In this document: piece by piece, positions 24,368-36,859 of the stretch
Position numbering within the stretch: the first letter of the stretch is position 1
How the letters are laid out: every line of letters starts with the position of its first letter
Source of the DNA: Athripsodes cinereus
Taxonomy: Eukaryota; Arthropoda; Insecta; Trichoptera; Leptoceridae
Length of the DNA: 64,000 nt
Direction of reading: 5' to 3'
Assembly (NCBI GenBank): GCA_947579605.1
Contig: OX388317.1
Location: 23,765,384 to 23,829,383, forward strand
Position numbers and translations under genes: made by a program
Notes under the pieces: generated by a model
What the model saw: only the letters and a program-made list of their open reading frames with translations
Told to the model about the DNA's origin: nothing
Database searches by the model: none

Positions 24368-24577
24368 GTGCGTCCAGATAGTAGGATGCGAACGTCAATC
24401 AATCATCAATCTTCAACGATTCGGAGCATTCTCCGAAGAAATATTTGAATGAATGCCTTCGTAACCCGTATAAGGACGGGAAACAAACGCATTCATTCGA
24501 ATATTTCTTCGGAGAATGCTCCGAATCGTTGAAGGTTGATGATTGATTGACGTTCGCATCCTACTATCTGGACGCAC
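24368..24577. mobile_element. Foldback element with ~88-bp arms
   Basis: The arm starting gtgcgtccagatagtaggat at 24368 is mirrored by the arm ending atcctactatctggacgcac at 24577. Only two differences are seen along roughly 88 bp, both of the T-versus-C kind, and a loop of about 30 bases holds cccgtataaggacggg. It shares no core with the foldbacks at 1, 11478 and 29190. No clear target duplication: the flanks are caatgg and tcaata. Non-coding. Confidence 0.85.
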
Positions 24578-27500
24578 TCAATAAAGATGTTCGACTGTGT
24601 GTTTATTTCTATAGAGCCTTAGAAGAGTCAAGTGACAATAACTAATTGATGTTCGTGAATTTTTACACAAAGAAATAGTGCGAGGTCAATAGTCATATTA
24701 TATGATTACGTATTGCCGTTTCGTTGACATTGACACAGTTTAACATACAACATAGAGTGAGCTTACTACAACATGCGGTTTTGTTTTGACGCCCAATACT
24801 GCTCAGACAGTGCACAAGGTATATCCGCAATTTTTCTTTTAGTTTTACGTAGGTACATATCGGGACGTTTGCAAAATAGTAGAGATGTAACCTTGATTTA
24901 ATATCATGCTCTTTACAACAGGGCTTATGCTTACTTTGCCATAGTTAATTTAGATTTGCTTTTGAATTTTGTTTATCGCTTTGTGGAGTATCTCAGCAAT
25001 GGTGCATTTAAAGAGTCATTACATGAATACTACGATCTTCAACCCTGTCTTAAAGTAATTTATAATATTCTAAAGATCAGTAAATCGTGTGGACATTTAT
25101 ATGTTTCTTAAATTTCAATTTTGTTAATGTCGCCGGTTTAATAATATAACTATTTCACGATTATATATTATGAGGATTGATAATAATTTCACTAGGTACC
25201 CCTCGATTCTCAATCTAGATATGGATGGGTCAAGTGATAATTGTTGTATTTAATTGAGTATGTTCTTTGTACAGTAGGTATTATGTAGAAAGTTAATGTT
25301 CGTGATCAAATTACACTAATTTGTTTCGCCAGTGTATTTTTTTATCCTGAGATCTGGTCGAAACTCGAGCTCCTTATTTAGATTCACAATATGTCCGCAC
25401 GTCTACATCAATAAATTAAGCATTTGCCAATTGGAGCGATTTATTTCTTTTCAGTGACATCATCATCCTCGTGCATACATTGATTCTTGTAGTTTTTTCA
25501 TCGATTTTAAGACCGAAGATTAGTTTTTATATCTTTAACCTTTCCATTCAACAATAATTTACTCACGGGCTGTCTGTCCGACTGTCTATCTTGTTGGTAC
25601 TAGCAGAGACACATTAAGATTTCATTTTAATAACGCTCTAAAAAATGTATGATTTATTTCGGATCCTTAGCAAATTGAGTTTAGAACATTTTCTTTGATC
25701 TGAGGCAGAGATAACGTATGAAAAAAATTACGTTGACAGTTAGCTGTGGGTGGACTCGGTGTTATTCTGATTCAATCATATTTTAGCATTCAATTACTCG
25801 CTTCATTATCCCACTACAAGAGTGAATGAGTGAGTACGGAACGTCGCACCTTCGTCTCTGATCAAGCGATAGCAGTAATGATTGTTATAGAGAAAACGAT
25901 ATGTACCTAGTCGAGTTTTTTTTTTGATACATATACCAAAGACCTTGTTTGATTTACAAGGTTTTAATTTAAATATTGTTATTATTTATTGCGCGTGTGT
26001 CGTTCGATCTCTCTTGTCAGTCCGTGAACTTCGTAGCTTTTCTAGGAATTTCTATGTTTGTGTGTGGTCTCGTTTAAGAAATGTTTAATTCAATATTATT
26101 ATTATTATTATTAAATCGTAACGGTTTTTGTTGTTAAACATTGTCGCGTTGTTCTTTTCTGTCATTTGTTTTTTTAAATGCTGTTTCATGATGATCTTTC
26201 ATAAATCGGTGACACGTCTTTGACTAGGCTATACATGAACTAGGTAGATGTGCAAATGATGATATTGTTTTTGAAATACACACTACCGACGATTGTCTTC
26301 CAGTCGAAGAGAGTTTGATTTCTATTAATTATATTATTGCCATTGTGCCGATCTTAATCTTGTTTTTGTAGGCCAATCAGCCTTTATTGTACACCGCTCG
26401 CTTTTCGCAAGAATCGATGTGTTTTGTATATTATGTGATAAACAGTATTATCAATGTCGTTTTCATGATTTATGTGTATAGTTTTCTTATTTTTCCTTCA
26501 AGCGTGGTTGGTTCTTATTATTAACATTGATTTTTTTACCAATTCTGCTCTATGTTGTAGTATTTAGCGCGGCACGACAATCTACCAGGCAACCACCGCG
26601 GAGCTATCAGGCAGCTACATAAGTAATAATAGTGATAGTACTTCTTTGTTACGGTCATTAATTATTACTTGTGCATTGCTAGTATGTAGGTATTGTTATT
26701 GTTAATGCATTATGAGCATATCTGGAATGTTGCAATATTATGTATTTAAACCGTACCGAAAAATAAATAAATAATTTACAATATTGACCGCAAGGCCGTC
26801 TTCAACAGAGATAGCGATCTATGTGCCTTAATTTGTTGTGTATCAGCCCAAACACTTGTTTTCTTATTGGCGATGCTGTTAATACTGCACTACTCTTCTA
26901 TACTTGGATATTTTCGAAGGCTTTCTTATATTACGATTATATTATTCTTGTTATGTATTATTGCACTGTTGTTGGTTGCCTGTATTAATGACAACACAAC
27001 CAATCGAGTGTTTATTATTATTAAACATCTGCGTACTACGATATTTTGTTTAATTTGCTGCTTTATTTATGAATGTTCCACACTCAAGATATCCTTACCC
27101 CATTTGCGCGATTTAATATTCATTCTTCTCGTTGTGAGATTATTGTTCTTAATTTGTGCTCGCTCGAGATGGAGTGAGAGAGTGGTGAACATTTATTCAG
27201 TTTCTTCGCCTTGTACACGGCTAATTTAGGATATTTTTTACTCTAGTAATTAAGAAATACGAGATGGTTATCATTTACAATTCCCTTGCGACTCCTATCC
27301 ACATTTTTTTTTTTATAATTCAATTATTTAAAACGTTTTTTATTGCTTTAGCATTTTATCCATATTCCACGGTCCATCATTCATAATTTGATTCTTATTT
27401 ACGTCTAGCGTTACGAAAATCATTTAATAACTTCGAAGAGGAAACATTACGAATGTTCATATTTACAAATTGATAAAAACGAGTAGAACAAAAAACACGA

Positions 27501-28168
27501 TTATCTTTCACTAAATAATTTAATCATAGAGATCTTGCGGAACTAGTCCCTCTTCAGTGCCTTTTTGGAATATTCTATTGTTTTTAAGACCATCCACTCG
27601 TTTGCGAGTAATTTAGGTGCCTAGTTGGAATAGTCCCGAAATTGCCTCTGCCAATTAATTAAATTATCTAGTGAAAGAAAACAGTGTTTTATTCGTTTTC
27701 AAGAAAACAGTGTTTTATTTGTATTCAAGATATAATATGGACTGTTTAGGACAAATCTACACTAGTTTTGCAAGGGTAGACTGAAGATACTGAACTCAAG
27801 AAGACAATTTTTATAATCATTAGCGGTAAATAAATTATATAAATGCAGAAAAAATAAGTAAGCATTAATATACTTGTTCAATATTGGTTTCATACTGATA
27901 AGTATTCATTATATTATGCAAAAGAGTTTCGTCTTATCTTCAAGTCGGCACGTGTTCATTAATGTTGTTCTTTAAATCATTCTAATCGGTTGCCTCTCTT
28001 ATAATAATTGTATAACCGGTCAAGTCTTTATTCGATTCTGTTGTAAACTTTCCCTCTCGAAGATCTTCGACTGTTCGTCGTATACTATGTGCATACTAAA
28101 TACCTTCATTTCCCATAGACTGTTATTGAGTAATAATGATGATAACTTAAAACCAGTAGGTACATTTC
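24578..28168. other. Unassigned AT-rich sequence
   Basis: No gene recognised in 3.6 kb. A 120-codon open frame at 26867-27229 is strongly hydrophobic, reads AT-rich sequence and lacks similarity, so I do not call it. A 26-bp tandem duplication (agaaaacagtgttttatt...) lies at 27676-27727. A short tri-nucleotide (att)n tract lies at 26095-26112. Confidence 0.5.
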
Positions 28169-28454
28169 GATCTCCCAGTTCCGTAGGCCATCAATTCGAA
28201 ATTCTAATATTTCGAGATATGTCGCGTTTAAGTTTTCAAGCATTATGGCGGTCTATCGAAAACTAAAAACAAATACGCGCTTCTAATAGAATTATTGAAA
28301 TTTTAGATTTTATCTATTGTGGAATTGAAAGAATATCACTTTCTACATGCAATAAATCAAAAAATTAGGTTTTGAAAAATTGACAGTAAACTGTATCGTG
28401 ACTTCTTTTGGAATATTAGAATTTCGAGTTGATGGCTTACGGAACTGGGGGATC
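28169..28454. mobile_element. MITE-like element, 286 bp, ~44-bp inverted ends
   Basis: The left end gatctcccagttccgtaggc at 28169 and the right end (minus reading gatcccccagttccgtaagc) match over about 44 bp with three or four differences, including catcaa-tcgaaattctaatat. The interior is AT-rich without an ORF. A target duplication is not clear, with attt-like bases on both sides. Confidence 0.7.
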
Positions 28455-28766
28455 TTTATGTAAATTGTTATGGTAAATATTATAATTATTATCTTAAATA
28501 ATACATAATGTTTTTAATGGTGATGCAAAGCGATGGGTAATTATCGAGTGTCGGGACACGACTTTTGGTCATACGTGATTATCCACTTTGTACATAGTAA
28601 GTAGTATTGACTAGTAATGTCCATCAGTAAGTATCTATGTAAACGCTATCACCTATCGTCTGTATTTAAAATAATGCTCATTTAAGCCTGACTTACTGGC
28701 CTTAAATAAATCAATATATTTCTCACAGAACAATATGTTCTGTGCCGCACCTACTCAATATCTATT

Positions 28767-28915
28767 TATACCAACATGGCGTTTCCCATCTCCCACAAGC
28801 TAGTAGACTAACCACACGTAATAAACATGCCTGTAGTCTTCTCAGTGCCAACAAAAAATTAAACGTTTTGGATGCGTGACATATCTCATCGCTGAATTGA
28901 AGATGTTAATTTACA
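28767..28915 (-). repeat. SINE-like repeat (diverged)
   Basis: Plus-strand reading: tataccaacatggcgtttcc, ctcccacaagctagtagact, then gtagtcttctcagtgccaac, gacatatctcatcgctgaat and gaagatgttaa. Block order matches the family; the terminal box has lost the ggggtag core. Confidence 0.65.
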
Positions 28916-29189
28916 TTTAACTTTTATTCCTTCTCAATATTATACCGAAAATTCAGCATTTTCATAAAATGTGTGTCATAATCTCATTCCTTTTTTTCCC
29001 AAATGGCAGCTTTTTTCTATAGTCAGGATATGCTGCACATAAGTACGAAACAGCGCTTATCTCTGTTTGTGCATTAATCAGTTAACCAGACTTAATAAAA
29101 GTTTTATTCTGTGACTTTGAGTACGGACGTATGAGCTTATGTACGTACTAATCTATTCACTGTGTCGGTGTTTAGGTAGTAGAATTCCA

Positions 29190-29367
29190 TATCGAAATAA
29201 TAAAACAAATGTTTTATTCTACTAATGGTTTATTATGTGAGAGAGACGTCTTTCGTCTGATGAGGACATTGTCAATCTTGATTGACAATGTCCTCATCAG
29301 ACGAAAGACGTCTCTCTCACATAATAAACCATTAGTAGAATAAAACATTTGTTTTATTATTTCGATA
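29190..29367. mobile_element. Perfect palindromic foldback element (87-bp arms)
   Basis: Bases 29190-29276 are the exact reverse complement of 29281-29367, around a 4-base loop CTTG. The arms run tatcgaaataataaaacaaa ... gagagacgtctttcgtctga ... gacattgtcaat. The inner core matches the foldbacks at 1 and 11478. The lack of any mismatch implies very recent formation or gene-conversion-like homogenisation. The segment 29154-29365 is bracketed by a 12-bp direct repeat (tacgtactaatc at 29142-29153 and 29366-29377). Non-coding; it would fold into a long hairpin if transcribed. Confidence 0.93.
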
Positions 29368-29377
29368 CGTACTAATC

Positions 29378-29904
29378 ATTACCAAACTCGAGAGAGAAAT
29401 AATACGATGGTGCTTTTAGATTAATCTTTTGAATTATCGCCCTCTTAATTCACGCTTACAAGACGCGTTAATATTCATTATCACTTAGTTTTGTCTCTTA
29501 TTATACACATCTTCTCGTCTTCTTATTCTCTTCTCACTCTCTTTGTTGTCGCTCTCTACACTGCTTTCTCCAGGCGGCGTCCGGCGTCGTTAAATCTCAA
29601 TTGGCCACACCTGTTGCATCACATTGCTGCGTGGAACATTATTATTATTATTTTCTGAACATTATTATTATTATTAATTTTATTACCCCGTGATTAAATT
29701 TAATCGTTGTTTCATGAATTATGATTATCATTTATTCTTATTATATTATCAGTGATGAGAATAATCAATTAAACGTTAAAATGGATAACAGCGTTCTCTT
29801 CCTTTGGTAAGATTGCCAGCCTAAATACTGATACAGTACAATGAATATTCATATTTGTATGTTATGAGGTACTTGTTCAAGAAAATGTTGTCGAAATTCT
29901 CATG
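29378..29904. other. Unassigned AT-rich sequence
   Basis: No gene. Two (att)n microsatellite tracts lie at about 29637-29652 and 29659-29675. Confidence 0.5.
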
Positions 29905-29980
29905 CTAGAGTCTCGGACTTTCAATTGAAAGACCTTGCTCCACCTTCACGACATACGCATATTGCTTGTTGCGATGGTAT
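29905..29980 (+). repeat. tRNA-Lys-like SINE fragment, second copy
   Basis: The blocks atgctagagtctcggacttt and caattgaaagacc, then tgctccaccttcacgacata and cgcatattgcttgttgcg, follow the same order as the minus strand of 22962-23080. The B-box block (ccggggttcggttccaccc) is deleted. The shared tail shows that both belong to one SINE family. Confidence 0.6.
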
Positions 29981-32900
29981 TTAAAAGTGTATTAGATAGG
30001 TATGGTAATAACAAATCCAGTGATGTAAGTCTCAGATGGGGAAATTCCTCGAATCACGATGTTACATAATTCAGTCAATGGATTTTATATAATATGAACT
30101 TGCAAAATGTCACACAAATTATTTTCACGACTTCATTATTATTCTTGTCAATTTTCGACTTGAGGAAAAGCGATTGGTGAAAATTGTTGAACAGAAAATA
30201 AATTTTCAATCGTTCCGGCGTAGTTAACTCATCGGATTTTGAGTGTAGATATAAGGAAAACGTATAGATATGTAAATAAGTATATGGTCGTTCAATAAGA
30301 GTGTCAATAATTTTTGGTTTGATCGTAAATATGCCGTACGTTTTTATGGTAGTATTCAACTTTGAATTTTATTGGTCGGTAAATCTCTCATCGGTCCCAC
30401 TATATAATTATATCAAGTTCATTATCACTCGGCGTACCTACAAGGAATATATTTTTTTCTTAGATTCACAGCAGTTCACTGCGTATTTCAGCCTCTTCTA
30501 TTTCGTATATAGCTCAATATATTATTTTGGTGATCGTATTTTCAATAGTAATCCCAGGAATAATGATAAGATTATTAAATTACCTTAGCATATTACGTAC
30601 CTAGGGCCTTTTCAACACACGTCTATTCAATCACCATTATCATTATGTATTACGCCTTGTCTCATTAACCTGAATATTTGGTTCATTACTGTTGTTGTTG
30701 TTAGGAGCGGCTTTGAGTGCTCAATGAATTATGATCTTGGTGTGTTATTCTTTCAACTGACTCGAAGTTTATAATATGTATAAACGACAACTATATCATT
30801 ATTATCGTATATCTTCTAATTGACTTTTTATAGATCATTTGTTTGGCTCATTATAAAGTGGGTATGACAGGTGGGGAAGCTTAATTGTTGTGATGAAAAT
30901 GATAATTGGAATTTTGACGTGGATTGTCGTAAATATAGTTATACTAACATTAAACATTGTTATTAACTGTCACTAACAATTAGAATTAGTTGTCCTTAAT
31001 TCTCTATTACTAAATTATTGTACTTTTATTTATGACTAAGTTTTCATGGTCAAATTACCTAAAAAAAATATTGAAAATAAAGTCTCTGAGTTAAAAAATG
31101 AATTGAATACGTTGAAATAATTAAAAGGCCCCGATCACCCTATTTTGATCTAAAGTAAAGCACATTTCTGAAATTTCACAAATACCTATTTCTCTCTGTC
31201 GTTATTTACACTGCATCTTCCTCAAGCGGGGTAGCCAGTAGAACTATCACATAAATTAAAGTAAATTCATATTAATGATAAGTCATTGAGGTCTTGTTGT
31301 CCTGTTAATGAATTCTTTTCAATACGGCCGCGTTTTGAGTAATAGAAATCGGTGTGCGTGTATGAGAAATTGTGAATGTGGAAGAAGCGAAAGTAATATG
31401 TAGGCATAGAGTTGTGTAGCATTTCGTCCTCTCTGCCTCAAACTATTGTGTTACGGCATGAGGGTATAGTATAATAATTATTATGTCTAGTCGTGTATTG
31501 TAATTTTTATTAATATTCCAATCAGTAAAGGAACTTTGTTCGACTTTGGCAAGATTGGCATCGTTATTAAATAGGGATCAATATCGGTCATATCCATTAG
31601 TTTTAAATTGCATTGGAAGTACATATAAACTCAGACGATATTAATAATAATTATGCAAATACATACCCCTACACAAGATTATTAGATACATGAATAAGAC
31701 AGTGTTTTTATGCATACATAATACTGTATTGTGTGTAGGTATGTGTATTCACTTTGCAATTTCATATTGGAAAACGTCTGTACATGTTGGTTGCAGTCGA
31801 AGTAAATGGATATTACATATTACAATATGTACCTACTCTTGTAATATTAAGTTGTCGATGGTTACGGTATTGTTCATTATCTTCAGTGCTGTGGATGCAA
31901 GACTTTAGTAGTTAGTCTCTTGCTATTTGATACACATTTATAACGGTGTAAACCAACCTTACTCTGAACGCACATGTTGTTATATTAGGTAGGTAGGTAG
32001 CGGTTGTTATTCCTAGTTTCCTACATCAGGTGCAAGTCCTCTCATCTTCTTTCAAACGTTTTCTCGAGAGAGCTTAACATGCTGTTAGTTGTTACTATCT
32101 AACATCGATTATCTACAGTACTAAATATAGGTGTAACATGGTAATTATTTCATACCTATTTCATTTGTACACAATGGTTTATCGATTTATTTTATAAATT
32201 AAGTATTTACGCCATTTGTGGGAGACGGCATTGTGTTACAGAAACATCCTCATTATCACTGTGTAACGAGTGATCACAAATCAAGCAATAAACAAGTGAT
32301 GCGAATTGTATAGAATTAAGGAGAATATTGGGCATTTTTTCTCATTCCTAATTCAAAAAGGTTCACACTAAAGTACATCATTGTGCAGTCAGCGAAATAT
32401 CGTCATTTCAATTTCGTTTTGTACTTTAGATTGTAGCAATGTACACAACTTTTTGTTAGTTCTTTGATTATCATGCGTTTAAGGTAATCAATCTACCTAG
32501 GAAATAAGCAGTCTCTTTATTTATTCACCTCACAATTGCCATCTGCATGATGAATCAGATACGAAGTGTTTATACTTTGAATGTCGAGCCTCTCTGTATG
32601 ATATAATATTCGACCCTTACTGTTTCTAAGTTTATCATCGCGATGATGTTATGTGATATCGGTAAATTTCTATATTTATCTCACCGGTCTACCGTGTTAG
32701 TTCACTTCAGAAAACACTCTTCAGTGTGTAGTTGTACATAATATTATTATTATTATGATGGCTACCTACATTCTCTCAGGAGTCTAATAATATCTAATGT
32801 TATAATGCATACATGGTATTATTTAATTCCCCATACTCTAGTCTCTCAGTCTTAATATGTTCAGCATACTATCTACATATGTATTATAAATATATTTCGT

Positions 32901-33378
32901 TATTATTACGGTATGATAGCCGTTAAAACTAATACAGTATAGGATAGAAGGCTGCTGTCTGGCGCGTATGGTTCTATATTATTCTGTTATATCTTGATGC
33001 AGTGCTGAGGCCGGAGTCTGATTCCACTTTAGATAAATTTAATATTATCGCTGCTGCTGCTGGTGCTGCTATGCATATTATTATTATTGTTCCTATTTCA
33101 CATTATATTACGGAATCATTTATTATGTAAATAGCCCAGTGAAATGGTATTAATAATTTCTAATGTACTCTATCACATTATCGGTCAAGTGGTAGAATTG
33201 TCAAATGTTAATTTTTGTATCTGTATGTCTGATTCGATTCACGAACTTTCATTGGTTACGTGTAGGGAACATTAAAAAAAAACACAGCATATAAGGTATA
33301 TTTTACCTATTTTAATAAACAATTTTAATAAAATAAATATTCTTATGACTTATATGTTCATTGTGTCCAGTTAATATT
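29981..33378. other. Unassigned AT-rich sequence
   Basis: No gene recognised. A weak SINE-like 3' box occurs at 31212-31250 (ctgcatcttcctcaagcggg, gtagccagtagaact). GTAGGTA-type microsatellite bases lie at 31987-32001 and a short gctgct run at 33050-33070. The open frames at 30075-30359 (minus) and 30301-30588 (plus) overlap and look like chance. Confidence 0.45.
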
Positions 33379-33420
33379 CTGGCTACCCCACTTGTTGGAG
33401 ATGCCGTTACGATATTGATA
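33379..33420 (+). repeat. SINE-like repeat, 3' terminal fragment
   Basis: Contains ctggctaccccacttgttgg and agatgccgttacgat, the 3' end of the family in sense orientation. The upstream body is not recognisable. Confidence 0.6.
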
Positions 33421-36374
33421 AATAAAAAAAGAAAAGCTGATGCAACGTTTATGCTTTTCATATACTGATTATTACCAAGTTTATGGCAATACATCCTTAA
33501 TAGGACGATTTGTGAGAACCTCTCATGTTATGGTGGATAGGTTTTGTGTTTTGTTGTAAAATATTTTTTCCTAATTAATCAGCTCCATCTTCGTCCTTTT
33601 TTACTTCGTAATATTATTAAGATTTGAAAACGCATGACTTCGTAAATAAAAAGCTAAATTACTAACCACTTGGTCATCTAGGCCAGTGTTTGAAAGTCTA
33701 GAAGGCGACTTATTTTTAAAGTGTCGTAATTAGCAATGATTTCGATGTCGAGTATGTAATAGGTATGCACTTCACCATAAGTGACTTGCCATTTTACCGC
33801 ATGCTTACTGGACGACGAGACATGACCCGAGGCCCGTCATCATCGTGATTGATGTACTACACCCGCTGTGGATATTATTAATATTAGGTAGGTAGGTAGG
33901 TACTGCAGCAAATGACTCGTGTTTAATAATAATGTTAATATATGCGTAATTACACTAAAGTAGGTACGTGAAAGGATTAAGAGTGAGGATCACACGTTAG
34001 TAGTTTCTACATAATAATACCTATAACACGTTTTTCCCTTATTCTGTGGACGAGTCAGAGAAATGTATTAAACTTTTATTGGGTTCAATATTCAAGGGTT
34101 ACTTAGACATATTCCGTGATGTAACTTAGCATTATCGCATTTCTTTCTCAGTTTGCTCGCTATAGGTATCCTTTTAAAAAAATATGCACTGGAAAAACTT
34201 TTTTGTTAATTTTTGCTCGTCTAGCGTTGCGCAGTCAAAGATATCCCTCTGGTTTCAGATATCTTAAGACACTTAGGAGTTTGAGATGATCATGTGTGAG
34301 AAATGGTATCGTCTTAGTATTGATTCGTATTTGACATGTTTCGGCGAATAGTTTGTCTGATTGTCCTGCAGATATCTGTTTATTATAGTGATAAATAAAT
34401 TTGTTCTAGAAAATCTCTTTCCTCTACAAAAAAAATAACAGCAAACTTTTGTAAATAAAGTAATGTGAATCGGGTATTATGTACGTTCTATAGTAGATAA
34501 ATTAGTATTGTAGTACATGGTGGGTAGACAGCGTGATATACATTAATAGAAATAACAATATCGAGTGTGATAGTAACTATTATTGTCGACAGCAATAAAT
34601 AATAATAATACATCATAATTTGTTACATATCGAAACGTAATGTAATCCGTAATAATAATTTTTGAATAATATCTTTCAATTTATCCGATAATGTTACGTA
34701 TTTATGTCACACAGATAGTAAAGAACAGAACCGGTGTCTGGATTATCCGAGTCGCCGTCGTCTTGGTTCTGTTGTTAATATTATTGATAAATTTGCAACT
34801 TGCAACAACCGTCAGTAGAGTCAGTGAGATTGTGGGCGAGGAAGAGTAATGTGTCTGCGTTGCATTGCGTTACTCAATATATTGCCCAGATACTCACAGT
34901 ATGAATATAATACAAAGGTTCAGAGTTCTTTGTAATCTACTTCGTTTGGTCCTATGTAAAGTAGTATACATTATGTAAAGTCGTACACGATACATACACC
35001 TGCATAATATCTCTTTTTTTTCAATTATCTTCACATAGGAGGCTCTTCATGAGACTTGAACATCCAGCTGTCTTTCCAATAACTTTATTAGGATCATCGG
35101 GCAATCGTACTTTTCTTACGTGGTCTATATTTTTCTAAGATTAAATACTTGATTTTTTTTAACGAGGATATATTTAGGATGGATGGCATGTCTCATCGCT
35201 GAATCGTAGATGTTAATTATTGTCTAATACGCGTGATTCTACGAATACCCGCCTTAAAACTTATAGAAAAGAGTTGAAGACCTGTTCTCTACCGGGAACT
35301 CCGTGAATAAGTTTATAGTTACATTAATAAAAATCACATTTTCAATTATTAGAATCATAAAAAAGATTCAAATGTTAAGATAATACTGTACACGACTATT
35401 TTCAAACAAACGGTAGACGTTATATTATGTTTACAGCCAGAAGTTCATATTAATACCAACTTAACATGAAATTACTGTTTGCTTGCTCCAGGCCACATAC
35501 AACTAACTGGTCGTAAAAGAATTTCTAGTATTGTCTAGTATCTGATATGTAATAAAATTTTACTGCATCTGTCCCCTTTCTTATCGATTATTGAATCAGA
35601 TCATAATGTTATGTAACATTACGTATCCTAAATGTCCCGACTATTTACTGAACGATACATACTATATTATTTATTATCGACCCACATTTTTGTTTTTTTT
35701 ATTAGTGCCTTACGATGTCGTAATTTTAGTGCTCTATGTATCTTCGATCTTCATTGATTTTATCTGTCAGTCCCTCTTGATTAAAAAGTTTAAATATCAC
35801 GTCGACTATTTGTAAGTTCACTTTTACTGTTATTCATAAAAGCTGCGTACGTACTACATCTATCAGTTTTAACTAGTTAGGTTCTTATTTTGTTTTAATC
35901 TTTAGACAAAAAAGTTTTAAGACAAATTCTAATGACAGGATTTTAAATTTGTAGTAATAATAGTATTTGTTTCACAGGTAGATCTTTATGGTGCACCTTA
36001 AAATGCATAATAAATTTAATTAGAAATGAATCAAAGTTTCTAGCATATTTATGGATGAAATTTAATGGATCTGTTTCCATGTAGATATTATACAAGATGC
36101 AGTTTCGTTTATGACTATTTTAAACTTTAGTTTATCTTTTTTTGAAAGTAAACTGCAGTACTCTTATATGGTGATATTAAACAGTCTGGTGTAATTTCTT
36201 TTCGATAGTCAACAAATATTGCTGCTTCATTCGTGGTTTTATAAGCCGATAAATAATTGCAATTAAAGGTTTCATTTGAAATTCAGCACGGTGCACTCGC
36301 ATTAAAAATGATTACTCTGTAAAGTCATATAGGAGGATCTTAATCTCAGAGTTCAATAAATGAACAGGTTTAAT
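33421..36374. other. Unassigned sequence with a SINE-like 5' fragment
   Basis: No gene. At 35178-35312 the 5' half of the SINE-like family is readable in reverse: ggatggcatgtctcatcgctg, cgaatacccgccttaaaact, and agacctgttctctaccggg-aactccgtgaa. A (gtag)n tract lies at about 33886-33903. The rest is unassigned. Confidence 0.5.
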
Positions 36375-36600
36375 TTATGCAGTGGTGGTTGTTTTTTCAG
36401 TGCATGGCTTTGCTTTCTGAAAATCATCAAGTCATAGACAAAGCTACGTCCATATCTTTTTTGAGTGCCATGTTAAGTCCCCCCAGGCGTAGGCCTCTTA
36501 ATCCTATGCTAGTAGGAATAGTTCCTCCACTCTTATTCCTGTTCATCACAATATTTCTCATCAAGGACAATAGCCTTCTTCCCATAACAAGCCTGCTTAA
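36375..36600. other. GC-richer island of unknown identity
   Basis: This stretch is visibly less AT-biased than its flanks and stays open on the plus strand for 80 codons (36377-36619). On the minus strand one frame reads NRNKSGGTIPTSIGLRGLRL and then GGLNMALKKD. An acceptor-like gttttttcag precedes it on the plus strand. I do not recognise either reading. It may be a decayed transposon fragment or an unannotated exon. Confidence 0.3.
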
Positions 36601-36859
36601 TAAATTTCATTTTATTTAATAGATTTTTCTAACACTGTACACTGCATGTGCGGTGTTACCTTGTTGTTTTGTTACGTTAACAACTCTCCAAATTTTCTAA
36701 TCCTATCATTTATAATAATTAAGACATTATTTTGCGCAAACATCTTTCTGTTGATAATAAATAATATCTAATTATTTATTTATCAACTCACGCTCGAGAG
36801 CACTCGTCTTTCATACGTTCATGTATGTTTAATTATTCTACATGCGATTATAAGTAGTA

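Noticed and set aside
26867..27229. 120-codon hydrophobic open frame
   Set aside because: AT-rich composition, runs of I/L from att/tta codons, no family resemblance, no gene context.
28725..28745. cacagaacaatatgttctgtg, a perfect match to a vertebrate steroid-receptor element
   Set aside because: Insects lack that receptor class; a 9-bp inverted repeat of this kind is expected by chance in such a window.
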